From the NCBI GenBank assembly GCA_942491345.1, contig CALOAN010000011.1, forward strand, positions 310,001 through 374,000: a stretch of 64,000 bases of DNA, written 5' to 3'. The notes under the pieces are model-generated. The model ran no database searches and was not told where the DNA came from. It saw nothing but the letters and a program-made list of their open reading frames with translations. Source of the DNA: JAHEEL01 sp942491345 (lineage in GTDB: Bacteria; Actinomycetota; Acidimicrobiia; Spongiisociales; UBA5794). Each line of letters opens with the position of its first letter. Within the stretch, counting starts at the first letter, position 1. Shown in pieces: positions 1-8,284 of this stretch. A program made the translations under genes and the position numbers.

Positions 1-132
1 TTGCTCCCTCAGGAGCTCCTGTGCCTTGTCCATGTCCCCACCGGCATCGGTGAGGGCACGTTTTGCATCCATCATCCCTGCGCCCGTGGCCTGGCGAAGG
101 GCTTGAACGTCTTTGGCGGTGAAATCGCTCAC
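1..132 (-). CDS. tsf: Elongation factor Ts, N-terminal 44 codons (cut by window edge)
   Basis: EF-Ts is the guanine-nucleotide exchange factor that recycles EF-Tu. The visible 44 residues run from MSDFTAKDVQALRQATGAGM to the window edge and match the N-terminal UBA-like domain of the family, including the T-G-A-G-M-M-D-A-K core that binds EF-Tu. The start is GTG at 132, and GTGA overlaps the rpsB stop, so tsf is translationally coupled to rpsB as in most bacteria. The gene continues beyond base 1. Confidence 0.95.
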   Translation of the reverse strand, partial: MSDFTAKDVQALRQATGAGMMDAKRALTDAGGDMDKAQELLREQ

Positions 133-1022
133 GCCGTCTCCTTCGGGTCTGGTGTCTCTTCGATCACCACGCTCTCGACGACCGCGTTCTCGACGACCGC
201 GTTCTCGGCCTGGATCTCATCCAGGACGACGGCCTCGACCGGTGGTGTCGGAGCTGGTTTCGGCTTGGGTTTGGTGCCCTTGGCCCGGGAATCCGCTCCC
301 GCGACATCCTTTGCCGGGGCATCCTTGCGTGCTGCCTCGCGGGTCTCGCGACCGTCTTTCGCGGCTTCTGCAATGACGTCCGCCACGAGATAGGCCGTGC
401 GGATCGCATCGTCATTGCCGGGGATCACGAGATCGACCGGATCCGGGTCACAGTTCGTGTCGACAATGGCGATCACCGGAATGCTGAGCCGGTTCGCCTC
501 GGCGACCGCGATATGTTCAGCGATCACGTCGATGACGAAGACAACATCCGGAGGGCGTTTCATGTCGCGGACACCACCGAGCACCATGTGGAGCTTCTCC
601 AGCTCTCGACGAAGGCGGAGACGTTCCTTCTTCGGGAGCGACTCCATTTCGCCGGACTTCTCCATCTGCTCGAGTTCGAGCATGTAGAGGATGCGCTTGT
701 GGATGGTCTGGAAGTTGGTGAGCATGCCGCCGAGCCAACGGTTGTTGACGTACGGCATGCCGGCCTTGATGGCCGCTTCCTCTATTGCGCCCTGCGACTG
801 CTTCTTCGTGCCGACAAACAGCACGGTTCCACCGTCAACAACGGCATCACGTACGAGTGTGTAGGCGGTCTCGATCTGCTCGAGCGTCTGACGCAGATCG
901 ACGATGTGGATCCCGTTGCGCTCGGTGAAGATGTACGGACGCATCTTCGGATTCCAACGGCGGGTCTGGTGACCGAAGTGCATTCCGGCCTCGAGCAGCT
1001 GTCGCATGCTCACCACTGACAT
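129..1022 (-). CDS. rpsB: 30S ribosomal protein S2
   Basis: S2 is a component of the small ribosomal subunit. The 297-residue product begins MSVVSMRQLLEAGMHFGHQT and contains the family signatures H-F-G-H-Q-T-R-R-W-N-P-K-M near the N-terminus and V-N-N-R-W-L-G-G-M-L-T-N-F. The reading frame is open further upstream to 1241, but ATG at 1022 has a strong AGGAGG site 6 bases upstream and starts exactly where S2 homology starts. After about residue 230 there is a low-complexity Lys/Pro/Ala/Val/Glu tail of about 65 residues, longer than in E. coli S2. It is followed by tsf with a GTGA overlap. Confidence 0.96.
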   Translation of the reverse strand: MSVVSMRQLLEAGMHFGHQTRRWNPKMRPYIFTERNGIHIVDLRQTLEQIETAYTLVRDAVVDGGTVLFVGTKKQSQGAIEEAAIKAGMPYVNNRWLGGMLTNFQTIHKRILYMLELEQMEKSGEMESLPKKERLRLRRELEKLHMVLGGVRDMKRPPDVVFVIDVIAEHIAVAEANRLSIPVIAIVDTNCDPDPVDLVIPGNDDAIRTAYLVADVIAEAAKDGRETREAARKDAPAKDVAGADSRAKGTKPKPKPAPTPPVEAVVLDEIQAENAVVENAVVESVVIEETPDPKETA

Positions 1023-1177
1023 GTGGTTCCTCCTGTGTTCGGGTTCACGCCTCCGTCCACCCGGAACACCCCACAGATCGCCTGCGCGATCCGACCTCGG
1101 GGGCTTGTAGTGAACGTGCGAAGTTGCCGCGAGTGTACCGATCGGCGCCGGGTAGCAGGAAACCCGATTGGGCCGCT

Positions 1178-1966
1178 CTAGAACGACGGTTCGATGAACC
1201 GATTCCGGAGACTGAGGACCGCCTTCGTGTGGATCTGACATACGCGTGATTCGGTGACGTTGAGTACGGTCCCGATCTCGGAAAGTGTGAGGCCTTCGAA
1301 GTAGTAGAGCGTCACAACGAGTCGATCCCGCTCGGGTAACCGGTTGATCGAATCCGCGAGGAGGTACCTCGTCTCCTCCTTCTCAAACGATCCGCTCGGG
1401 TCGAACGCTGTCACATCGGGGACCACGTCGCCGACGGCGGCTGAGTCCCGTTCGTCCGGGTTCAGGAGTTCGTCGAGGGCTACGAACCCGAGCGTCGATA
1501 GCTCGCCGAGCTGATCACGCAGCGTTTCGACCGGCATACCCATGTGATCCGCGAGCTCCTGCTCCGTCGCGCTCCGCTGCAGGCTGTGTTCCAGTTCCGA
1601 CATCGAGCGTTGGATCTCGCGTGCCCGAGCGCGCACCGAGCGCGGGACCCAATCGAGGGCACGAAGCTCGTCGAGAATCGCACCTTTGATGCGATTCACG
1701 GCATACGTCTCGAATTTGTAGCCGCGTTCCGGCTCGAACTTGTCGATCGCGTCGATGAGACCGAACGTCCCGTATGAGACGAGATCACCTGGGTCGACGT
1801 TGCGCGGAAGGCCAGATCCGAGGCGCCCCGCCACAAACTTCACAAGCGGCGAAAAGTGGAGGATCAAGCCTTCTCTCGCACGCTGGTCGCCGTCACTCTT
1901 GAACCGCTCCCAGAGTGCGGCGAGCTCGTCTTCGCCTCGTTCATGCACGTGGGTGACTCCGCTCAT
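1178..1966 (-). CDS. whiG: RNA polymerase sigma factor, WhiG/FliA (sigma-28) type
   Basis: The 262-residue product is a group 3 sigma factor. Region 2 is seen as L-V-S-Y-G-T-F-G-L-I-D-A-I-D-K-F-E-P with the -10 recognition helix F-E-T-Y-A-V-N-R-I-K-G-A-I-L-D-E-L-R. Region 3 follows (W-V-P-R-S-V-R), and region 4 has L-P-E-R-D-R-L-V-V-T-L-Y-Y-F-E-G-L-T-L-S-E-I-G and the helix-turn-helix V-T-E-S-R-V-C-Q-I-H. In Streptomyces the equivalent gene, whiG, sits in this same neighbourhood near rpsB and controls sporulation; in motile bacteria the family drives flagellar genes. No flagellar gene is present here, so the regulon is unknown. The start overlaps the 3' end of xerC by 26 bases. Confidence 0.9.
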   Translation of the reverse strand: MSGVTHVHERGEDELAALWERFKSDGDQRAREGLILHFSPLVKFVAGRLGSGLPRNVDPGDLVSYGTFGLIDAIDKFEPERGYKFETYAVNRIKGAILDELRALDWVPRSVRARAREIQRSMSELEHSLQRSATEQELADHMGMPVETLRDQLGELSTLGFVALDELLNPDERDSAAVGDVVPDVTAFDPSGSFEKEETRYLLADSINRLPERDRLVVTLYYFEGLTLSEIGTVLNVTESRVCQIHTKAVLSLRNRFIEPSF

Positions 1967-2819
1967 AGGTTTTTCTCAGATGCTCCCGAGTGACCGCAGT
2001 GTATATCTGAGTTGTCGCCAGTTCCGAGTGTCCGAGCAAATCCTGGACACTCCGCAAGTCGGCGCCCCCCTCGAGGAGGTGTGTGGCGTACGAATGGCGC
2101 AGTGCGTGGGGAAACGTCCCGAGCCGACTACGCACGACGCGACGAATGCCTCTCGGGTCGAGGCGGCCGCCCCGGACACCGAGCCACAAGGCGTCGCCGG
2201 TGTCGGGTCCGACGAGTGCCGGCCTACCCGCGTTCATGTATCGCTCGGTTGCCTGCCTCGCCTGGTCACCAAGCGGCACCGCTCGTTCCTTGTCCCCCTT
2301 GCCGCGTACGCGGACGAAGGTGGCGCCGTCAACGTCGGCGGTCGTCATCGCTGCGAGCTCCGAGACGCGCAGGCCGGTGCCGTAGAGCACCTCGAGAATG
2401 GCGCGGTCGCGAAGGTCCGCCGGCTCGGCACCGTCGAGGTCGTCGAGGAAGCGCTGCAACGTCCGCGCCGGTATCGACTTCGGCAGTGTCCCCGGGCGTT
2501 TCGGCTGAGGGACACCGGCCGCCGGGTTCGAAGTGATGGCACCTCTCCGAGCGGCGTCTTCGAGGAAGGCTCGGATGGCTGAGGCCTTCCGCGCGACCGA
2601 CCGACGCGAGTACTTCAGGGTGGTGAGTTGTGAGAGGAATCGGCGAACGGTGCGCCGATCGACCTCACCAAGCCGTTCGACCCCGAGACGGTGACACATC
2701 GTTGTGAACTGGCTGAGATCTCGGCGATAGGCGTCGATTGTGTTCTGTGACAGTCCTCGCTCTGCGTCAAGACGCACGAGATACTGTTCGACGGCCGCGT
2801 CGATACCCCCGCTGTGCAT
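1941..2819 (-). CDS. xerC: Tyrosine recombinase XerC
   Basis: Site-specific recombinase of 292 residues that resolves chromosome dimers at dif together with XerD. The N-terminal SAM-like core-binding domain has the typical L-S-x-N-T-I-D-A-Y-R-R-D-L. The catalytic domain shows Arg in Y-G-T-G-L-R-V-S-E-L, Lys in V-R-G-K-G-D-K-E-R, H-x-L-R in H-A-L-R-H-S-Y-A-T-H-L-L, His in L-L-G-H-S, and the nucleophile Tyr in Q-I-Y-T. All catalytic residues are therefore present. Its place between dprA and rpsB is typical of actinobacterial XerC, although here 15 kb of other genes lie between dprA and xerC. XerD cannot be formally excluded without alignment. Confidence 0.92.
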   Translation of the reverse strand: MHSGGIDAAVEQYLVRLDAERGLSQNTIDAYRRDLSQFTTMCHRLGVERLGEVDRRTVRRFLSQLTTLKYSRRSVARKASAIRAFLEDAARRGAITSNPAAGVPQPKRPGTLPKSIPARTLQRFLDDLDGAEPADLRDRAILEVLYGTGLRVSELAAMTTADVDGATFVRVRGKGDKERAVPLGDQARQATERYMNAGRPALVGPDTGDALWLGVRGGRLDPRGIRRVVRSRLGTFPHALRHSYATHLLEGGADLRSVQDLLGHSELATTQIYTAVTREHLRKTYERSHPRA

Positions 2820-2909
2820 TGCGCCATGCTTGTGGCATCGGTGGAGAAGGTCAACAACCCCTGTCCGGAACGCTCACTTGCGTGCACCCCCAGTTCCTCT
2901 GCCGGTCGA

Positions 2910-3728
2910 TCAATCGGTCTCGGAGCAGATTGGGAACTCGACCCGCGTGAGAAGATCCTCGGCAGGCACCATCTGGGGATCGTTGAGGTAGATCTCCCGC
3001 GGTGGTCCGGCAACGTCATGGCCGTGCTCGGAGATCCAGCCGGTCAGCGTGTGGTAGGCCGGGGCGATCTGGTTGTAGGGCCCATGGTGGACGGTCGTCG
3101 CCATCGACCCTCCCTCCAACTCGCGGCTATAGACATCACCATCGCCGGAGATGGGCGCGGCGACCGGCACGCAGATCTCGATGTCGCCATCGGTTTCCTC
3201 GTCGATCACGTCGGGGTAGACGATCAGCGGAGCACCCGACGGTGTAAGCCCTTCCCGGCCGAGGGCCATCATCAGGGTTCCGAATCCGGCCCCGATGTCG
3301 TCACCGATCCGGCTCGGGTTGGTGTGGACCTTGGTGGCGGCCACCAGCTGCGGTGTGACTTCGGTGACCTGGACGTCGTAGGGCATGATTCCTTCCTTCC
3401 GCCGGATCAGCGCTTCGAGGTAGGCGAGCGTGCGCTCCTGGGCCGCAAGCCGCTCGGCCAACCGCTCCCAATGGACCACCAATTGCTTGTGGACCAACTC
3501 AGGATCGTCGGTCTCGAGCAGCTCGTGGATCTCGTCGAGTGGCATGTCGACCGATCGCAGTATTCTCACCGCCTCGGCACGGTTCGCCTGCCCGAGGTCG
3601 TAGTACCGATAGCCGGACGACGGATCGACATGGGCAGGGGGCAGCAGGCCGTTCTCGTCATACAACCGCAGTGCCTTCACCGACAGCCGCGTCATCTTCG
3701 AGAAGCGCCCGATGGGAACCAGATTCAC
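2910..3728 (-). CDS. MerR-family regulator with GyrI-like effector-binding domain
   Basis: The 272-residue product starts V(M)NLVPIGRFSKMTRLSVKAL. The N-terminal winged helix-turn-helix of the MerR family covers residues 1-70, with the hallmark L-R-L-Y-D-E-N-G-L-L-P and G-Y-R-Y-Y. A coiled-coil linker follows at about 75-115. The C-terminal half resembles GyrI-like/BmrR-type ligand-binding domains, so this is probably a drug- or small-molecule-sensing activator. GTG at 3728 was chosen as start because AAGGAGGT lies 7 bases upstream; the frame is open further up but without such a site. Upstream lies a MerR-type promoter with a palindromic operator, which suggests autoregulation. No obvious efflux gene is adjacent. 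Confidence 0.88.
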   Translation of the reverse strand: MNLVPIGRFSKMTRLSVKALRLYDENGLLPPAHVDPSSGYRYYDLGQANRAEAVRILRSVDMPLDEIHELLETDDPELVHKQLVVHWERLAERLAAQERTLAYLEALIRRKEGIMPYDVQVTEVTPQLVAATKVHTNPSRIGDDIGAGFGTLMMALGREGLTPSGAPLIVYPDVIDEETDGDIEICVPVAAPISGDGDVYSRELEGGSMATTVHHGPYNQIAPAYHTLTGWISEHGHDVAGPPREIYLNDPQMVPAEDLLTRVEFPICSETD

Positions 3729-3751
3729 GCTGCGTACCTCCTTCTCCGTCA

Positions 3752-3782
3752 ATGATCCGCCCTCCCCCTGGGGGAGAGTCAA
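3752..3782 (-). promoter_or_regulatory. MerR-type promoter with 19-bp spacer and palindromic operator
   Basis: On the minus strand a -35 hexamer TTGACT (3782-3777) and a -10-like GATCAT (3757-3752) are separated by 19 bases. The spacer contains the perfect dyad CTCCCCC-N-GGGGGAG (3762-3776). Over-long 19-bp spacers holding a dyad are the known hallmark of promoters that MerR proteins distort. The site lies 24 bases before the MerR start, so autoregulation is likely. The rest of the 3783-4054 gap holds nothing I can identify. Confidence 0.75.
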
Positions 3783-4054
3783 GCGATATTCGACCGAGTC
3801 GCGCCGGTGTCGAGCATCCTGATGATGTCACGCTTCCCCTGTCGAGGCCCGAATCCAACAACCGGCACCGGTCCGCGCGCTGTTCGAACGCCGGAATCCA
3901 CCGAACTCATTCGTTTCGCTGGCTCCTTTGGTTGCCGCACGACCATGCACCGGGCTGAGCTCTTCGACCGGATCGTCCGGTGCTGACGTCGGGCATTCGG
4001 CCGGGTGGCCGTTTCTTCACCGTGGTGGGTGAATTGCGTAGGTTTGACCCGAGA

Positions 4055-5029
4055 TCACCGTTGGCGGCCAACGGCTCTGAGCACACGAAGGGCGCGGATG
4101 GTGACCCAGGGGTTTGTACGAGTCTTCCCACCAGGCCCCCATTGGGCGAAGGTGCAATTGCTACAGATCTCGCTTGCGGTCCGAGCCCGCCTCACCTCCA
4201 TCGGGAACCCGCCGTCCGCGGTGCGCTTGGAAAGGAGCAGGTCGAGGGCGCGATTGCAGCGGGGGTCGTCGAGGCAGCCCACGTCGGCCATGAGCTCCAG
4301 CACAAGAAGAACGTCGAAGAAACGGATCGGGAATCCAATCTTGTCGGGTTGAGGTCCCCATGTGGGCACGACGAGGGCACCACTGCGGTGAAAGAGCAAC
4401 TGGTGTTCCAAGAGAAGCGCAACACCGCGCTCGAGCGTGTGTGCGGCGGTCTTGTCGCCTGTCGCTTGCACCCACGCCGCCAGCCCCCTCAGGCCCAGCA
4501 CTGTCTCCACGAAGGATGACTGGCGCGCTTGAGGGCGCACATCACAATTCCAACCCCCATCCGGCCACTGCATTCTCCCAAGCCGATCGGCAAGCGACTG
4601 CAGCCGCTCGTCCAACAGGTCCAGCTGCAGGCTTGCCCAGAGAACGTTGCCCTCCATCGAGGCACAACGCCGCACCCGATCGGGCTGTCCCTCGATATGC
4701 CGGGTCCAGTTCGGCTTCAGAAACGCCGGCGACAGGATCCATGCGAATACGAGCTCCTGGATCTGCTCGAGACGTGGGTCACCACCGGGATGCCCCCGTT
4801 CGGCAAGCTGCACGAGGGCCCAGTGAGCGCCTTGCCACTTGCGGTAGGCGTGGCGTGGGTCCACGAAACCCCCGTCAACTACCGCCGTGCAGTCTGGACT
4901 TTCGCGCACCTCGTCGGCCCGGGTGCGCATCTCGGCAGTGTCGGGCTCGATCTCGTCCAACACGAGCCGGGCCTGATACCGCACCGCCGAATCGTCCCAC
5001 GTGCGGAGACGGTCGACCACCGTGTCCAT
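4055..5029 (-). CDS. Terpene cyclase / prenyltransferase-fold (alpha-alpha toroid) protein, unknown function
   Basis: The 324-residue product is built of helical repeats. The segment M-Q-W-P-D-G-G-W-N-C-D resembles the QW-type motif of squalene/hopene cyclases and other alpha-alpha toroids, and similar partial repeats (for example R-T-A-D-G-G-F-P) recur further on. There is no D-x-D-D-T-A cyclase motif and no signal peptide, so catalysis as a cyclase is doubtful. Comparable soluble toroid proteins are annotated only as hypothetical. The start at 5029 has no convincing ribosome-binding site. It sits alone on the minus strand between a MerR regulator and a SnoaL-like gene and could belong to the same small accessory module. 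Confidence 0.6.
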   Translation of the reverse strand: MDTVVDRLRTWDDSAVRYQARLVLDEIEPDTAEMRTRADEVRESPDCTAVVDGGFVDPRHAYRKWQGAHWALVQLAERGHPGGDPRLEQIQELVFAWILSPAFLKPNWTRHIEGQPDRVRRCASMEGNVLWASLQLDLLDERLQSLADRLGRMQWPDGGWNCDVRPQARQSSFVETVLGLRGLAAWVQATGDKTAAHTLERGVALLLEHQLLFHRSGALVVPTWGPQPDKIGFPIRFFDVLLVLELMADVGCLDDPRCNRALDLLLSKRTADGGFPMEVRRARTASEICSNCTFAQWGPGGKTRTNPWVTIRALRVLRAVGRQR

Positions 5030-5185
5030 GTGCAGAGCATAGAGCGCGGTTTCTGATCCTCACGCAACGTCCTGGAGCCGACCTTCCGTGCTCTGCTCGC
5101 CGACCTGCTGAGACCGCTGCCCCTCCGAGTCGATCCTCGAATCGGTACGGCTCGCAGCGGTTGGGCACGCCACGGAGTGCGCCCC

Positions 5186-5707
5186 TCAACTCCTTATGCG
5201 CTTTCGGACCCTCTGGAGACGTGTGACGGTCTTGAACATCCTGCTATCACGTGCCGGTGTGACTCCGAGCTGGGTGAGCATGTCGTGCATGTCGTAGTAG
5301 GCGTGGTAGCGGGCAAGGAGACCGTCCCGGAACCGGTACTCGTCGACGCCAGGTACTTCGACCGATCTCCCAGTTGCGGCAAATCCAGGCGGGTCGATGG
5401 GTCCGGTGTTGGTGCCCTTGAGAATCCACCTGAGATACGCCAGCTTCCCGTCGACCGAGATCGCCGGTGGATCCGGAGCTTCGAACCGAAGATTGGGGTA
5501 GACAGTGAAGTTCCATCGGATGTACTCCGCTACCTCAATCGGTCCGTGAGCAGGTTCGGCCAGGGCAGGATCGTCCCAGATGACATTCTCGCTGCAAAGG
5601 GCGGCCATCTCTGACCCGCTACTGGATTTCCAGGCCTCGTCGTACTTCGCAAGGAATGCTTCTAAGAAGTCAGGTGTGATTGTGTCGTATGAGGCAAGCT
5701 TCTCCAT
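5186..5707 (-). CDS. SnoaL-like (NTF2-fold) ester cyclase-family protein
   Basis: The 173-residue product starts MEKLASYDTITPDFLEAFLA. ATG at 5707 is preceded by AAGGAGGT 5 bases away, which selects it over an upstream in-frame start. The sequence has the SnoaL/NTF2 pattern of an N-terminal helix pair, then W-D-D-P-A-L, G-x-x-x-V-A-E-Y-I-R, and a late beta-sheet ending G-L-L-A-R-Y-H-A-Y-Y-D-M. Family members are polyketide cyclases or small-molecule isomerases, or have unknown activity; the substrate cannot be inferred. A second SnoaL-like gene is nearby on the opposite strand. Confidence 0.75.
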   Translation of the reverse strand: MEKLASYDTITPDFLEAFLAKYDEAWKSSSGSEMAALCSENVIWDDPALAEPAHGPIEVAEYIRWNFTVYPNLRFEAPDPPAISVDGKLAYLRWILKGTNTGPIDPPGFAATGRSVEVPGVDEYRFRDGLLARYHAYYDMHDMLTQLGVTPARDSRMFKTVTRLQRVRKRIRS

Positions 5708-5845
5708 TGTCGACCTCCTTCGACCAGGCACCACGCAGGAACAGGTTGGGAATCCCAATCAAGCGTACGCCAAGACCTCTAGGCCGGGTAGGCCCCACCG
5801 ACTGAGGCCAGCACATATCCGGCCGAATGCGATTCTCGCTGCCAG

Positions 5846-5968
5846 TCAGCGGGTCGGTCCAAGGGTGCACTGCGCCACCGAGGTTTCGAGAAGCACAGTC
5901 AGTGTCCGGCGATGGGTCTCGACGGTTTCGGAACGGCAGCCGCCAACCGCGGCAACCCGAACACTCAT
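5846..5968 (-). pseudogene. Short decayed gene, copy 1 of a two-copy repeat family
   Basis: A 40-codon reading frame beginning MSVRVAAVGGCRSETVETHR is preceded by CCAGGATCGGTTGTCTCATG. The same 20 bases and a clearly related N-terminus (MSIQAVAPGGFRRETVETYR) occur at 15794. Relative to that copy there is a 1-base length difference after the shared segment, and copy 1 ends at a stop soon afterwards. I read it as a truncated relic of a small gene of unknown function. It is the only recognisable content of the 358-bp gap 5708-6065. Confidence 0.45.
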
Positions 5969-6065
5969 GAGACAACCGATCCTGGATGTGCCGATTGCGT
6001 GCACGCTACGAGATGCTCGTCCCTACTCCAGATTGACTGATCGACCCTGGTGATACGCTGAATGT

Positions 6066-6527
6066 ATGCAATCTGAGAGTTCAATTCGTCGAGCCGCCTC
6101 CGAGCTCGATCAGGCGCTCGAGGCCGGCGACCGAGACCGGGTGGCGGCATGCTTCTCCGACGACTGCAGCGTGGAGTTGCTTGGCGTTCGCCTCCACGGC
6201 CGCGATGGTGTCCGCCGCTGGCTCGATTGGGTGTTCGATCATGCCGAGCGAATCGAGTTCACGCCCCGGATAATCAGCGTTGACGGCGACACTTTCATCG
6301 AGGAATTTGGCGTGACCGGAACTCTGGCGGGTGGAAGAATCCTCAACAGTCAGTGGGCCGAGATCCTCACGTACCGGGATGACCTCGTGACCAGCCTGCG
6401 CCTGTACTTCAATCCGATCGATTTCGCTCCGGCGCTGGGAATCGTCGGTCGAGCCACAGGCCCCGTTGCCGTATGGCTAGCCAGGCGCGGCCTCGAACCC
6501 TTCGAACCGATCCACCACCCCCAGTAG
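6066..6527 (+). CDS. SnoaL-like / nuclear transport factor 2 family protein
   Basis: The 153-residue product has the NTF2-fold layout: an N-terminal helix with A-S-E-L-D-Q-A-L-E-A-G-D-R-D-R-V-A-A-C-F-S-D-D-C, then L-H-G-R-D-G-V-R-R-W-L-D-W-V-F, and later strands ending L-R-L-Y-F-N-P. This is a common fold for small soluble enzymes and ligand-binding proteins, and specificity is unknown. The C-terminal 30 residues extend past the usual domain. It is transcribed away from the neighbouring SnoaL-like gene and relic. Confidence 0.65.
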   Translation: MQSESSIRRAASELDQALEAGDRDRVAACFSDDCSVELLGVRLHGRDGVRRWLDWVFDHAERIEFTPRIISVDGDTFIEEFGVTGTLAGGRILNSQWAEILTYRDDLVTSLRLYFNPIDFAPALGIVGRATGPVAVWLARRGLEPFEPIHHPQ

Positions 6528-6773
6528 TCACCACGTCTACTCCCGACGAGCGTACCCGATGGGATATGTGGGTGCCAATCCCGGATCTCGAGTTCCGTCC
6601 ATCCTGGGAGACCTGCCTGATCGCCGTCATGAGCGAGACGCACGCCTCCCGTCTGCAATACACAAGTAGATCGCCGCACAACTGTGCACCGGCACCGCCC
6701 AGGTCACCGTCTGCCACCTCCGAACCCTGAGACCTGATCTGTGCACATACGTTCCCCCTTCGTCGCCTCGAGA
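6528..6773. other. Gap with no recognisable gene
   Basis: This is the first part of the 541-bp gap 6528-7068. No reading frame here has recognisable homology. The gap's only identified content is the dprA 3'-end fragment at 6774-6869. The stretch 6870-7068 is open on the minus strand but looks unrelated to DprA. Confidence 0.5.
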
Positions 6774-6869
6774 TCAGAGAATCAGGCTGAGCTCCTCGAC
6801 GAGGTCGCCGGGGTCGAAGACGGGGAACGCACCGTCTCGGATCAGTCGGTTGGTGCCCTCCGAGGCCTT
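6774..6869 (-). pseudogene. Fragment of dprA (last 30 codons), second copy of the dprA 3' end
   Basis: The minus-strand reading from K-A-S-E-G-T-N-R-L-I-R-D-G to L-V-E-E-L-S-L-I is identical in 30 of 30 residues to the C-terminus of DprA encoded at 18095-18184. The DNA differs at 10 of 90 positions, all silent (for example GCC/GCT, CTG/TTG, CGA/CGC). Only the 3' end is present, fused to unrelated sequence upstream, so it cannot function. Purely silent divergence means both copies evolved in working genes before the fragment was stranded here. It is in direct orientation with the real gene 11.3 kb away. Confidence 0.85.
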
Positions 6870-7068
6870 TGGTCGGTCAATGTCGACAACCGTGAACCCG
6901 CCGCGTTGGTCGCCGCCGTCGGTGACGGTGGTGGAGGCTGTGATGTGGTGATCGAGGCGGCGCAGGGCTGGATGTGCGGTCAAGTCGCCAATCCTCTGAA
7001 TGGCCTTCGTCAACTCCTGCTGCGCCATCGCTCGCGGAGGCGTGGGTCGGAGGTGATACTGTGCGGAG

Positions 7069-7407
7069 ATGGTGTCGATTCGCCGATGGGCACTCGCTTC
7101 CAGCGTCCTTGGTCTTGTCACGCTCGGTATCTACGTCGCCGCTCTCTTGGTCGAAGGGAACAACACAGCTATCGAAGTCGCACCGTGGGCGATGGCAATG
7201 GCTTTGGCCTCGATTCTGGCGTTCGTGGGAGCCAAGACGAGCAACGGCGGTGTCGCCAGATTCACGCTACTGGCAGCCACGATCCTCTTTGGACTTCTCG
7301 GAATGCTGGCCATATCCACCATCGGAATCCTGTTCGTGGGTGCCGCGATCATGTCGGCGGTTGACTTCGCAGGACTCTCACAGAGAGGGTCGGCATCGAC
7401 AGGGTAG
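7069..7407 (+). CDS. Small integral membrane protein, unknown function
   Basis: The 112-residue product contains about four hydrophobic segments, roughly residues 8-28, 38-54, 64-84 and 84-100, with a short polar C-terminus. No family is recognised. It is the first intact gene to the right of the dprA fragment, within the presumed island. The ATG follows a GGAG-like stretch. Coding status rests on the hydrophobic pattern and uninterrupted frame only. Confidence 0.5.
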   Translation: MVSIRRWALASSVLGLVTLGIYVAALLVEGNNTAIEVAPWAMAMALASILAFVGAKTSNGGVARFTLLAATILFGLLGMLAISTIGILFVGAAIMSAVDFAGLSQRGSASTG

Positions 7408-7507
7408 AAGCCAGTGCACCACCAGAGGCACCGCACTATGCATGGCGGGATCACGCACGCATATGTGCCTGATTGATGATGTTGGGGTGTTGCGATATGG
7501 GCGGTGA

Positions 7508-8125
7508 CTACAGGTCGCTAACCATGCGCAGCACGTTCGTGTTGGGCAGACCGAAGAAGCGAGCCGATTCAGCTTCCTGGACCAGCCCGATGCGCTCGTA
7601 GAGCCTTCTTGCGCCCTTGTTGGTGGCCGCTACGTCGAGGGCAAGACGCTGACAACCCGAAGCTCTGGCCGCCTCGGTGAGAACGTTGAGGAGCAGGGTC
7701 CCGATGCCGTGTCCACGCTGATCCGGGTCGATAGCGAGTGCCCGGATGTAGTAGTCATCGCTGGGGACATTGGCGATGAATGACAGCATGCGATCAGACA
7801 GCTTCGTCATCGCCCAAAACCGGAACCTGCCATGCGCAGCCTGGTCGAGGGGATTCGATGCGAACCGAGTGTGGACTCGACCAGAGTATGCCGAACACAT
7901 GCCGACTGGCTTGCCGTCACGTTCGACCATGGTGACGAACTCGTATGACAACTCGTGGTTCGGTTTGAGAAACGACGCACCAATCAACCGCCCCGCAGAC
8001 GATCCCAGCGCCATGCGGTACCAACCCCCCTGAGCCTGATCGAGCAGACGAGCGAATACCGCGGCGTCGGCTTCGGAGGCCTCTGCCGCACGAATCGTCA
8101 GTCCAGGTGAATCCAACGAGCCCAT
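7508..8125 (-). CDS. GNAT-family N-acetyltransferase
   Basis: The 205-residue product has the acetyl-CoA pyrophosphate-binding loop of GNAT enzymes in A-I-D-P-D-Q-R-G-H-G-I-G-T-L-L-L (motif A, about residues 130-145), followed by the typical C-terminal A-L-D-V-A-A-T-N-K-G-A-R-R-L-Y-E-R-I-G-L (motif B). The N-terminal half is less conserved and presumably binds the acceptor. The substrate is unknown. It is a single gene on the minus strand with no obvious partner. Confidence 0.85.
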   Translation of the reverse strand: MGSLDSPGLTIRAAEASEADAAVFARLLDQAQGGWYRMALGSSAGRLIGASFLKPNHELSYEFVTMVERDGKPVGMCSAYSGRVHTRFASNPLDQAAHGRFRFWAMTKLSDRMLSFIANVPSDDYYIRALAIDPDQRGHGIGTLLLNVLTEAARASGCQRLALDVAATNKGARRLYERIGLVQEAESARFFGLPNTNVLRMVSDL

Positions 8126-8284
8126 GACACGGAGTCTCCCAGTCCCGAAGTCACAACCGCCAATCCCCGCCGCCTATAGGTGCCGATGTGCGCGGGTATC
8201 GAGACCGGGTCCTCGCCGAGCGACGGACGTGTTCACGGGTTCCGGGGACTCTGTCGGCGTGCGGTCAGACCCGTTGGGCTGACG

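Noticed and set aside
1023..1241. An N-terminal extension of rpsB
   Set aside because: S2 homology begins at ATG 1022 with a strong AGGAGG site; the upstream residues are non-conserved and run into whiG.
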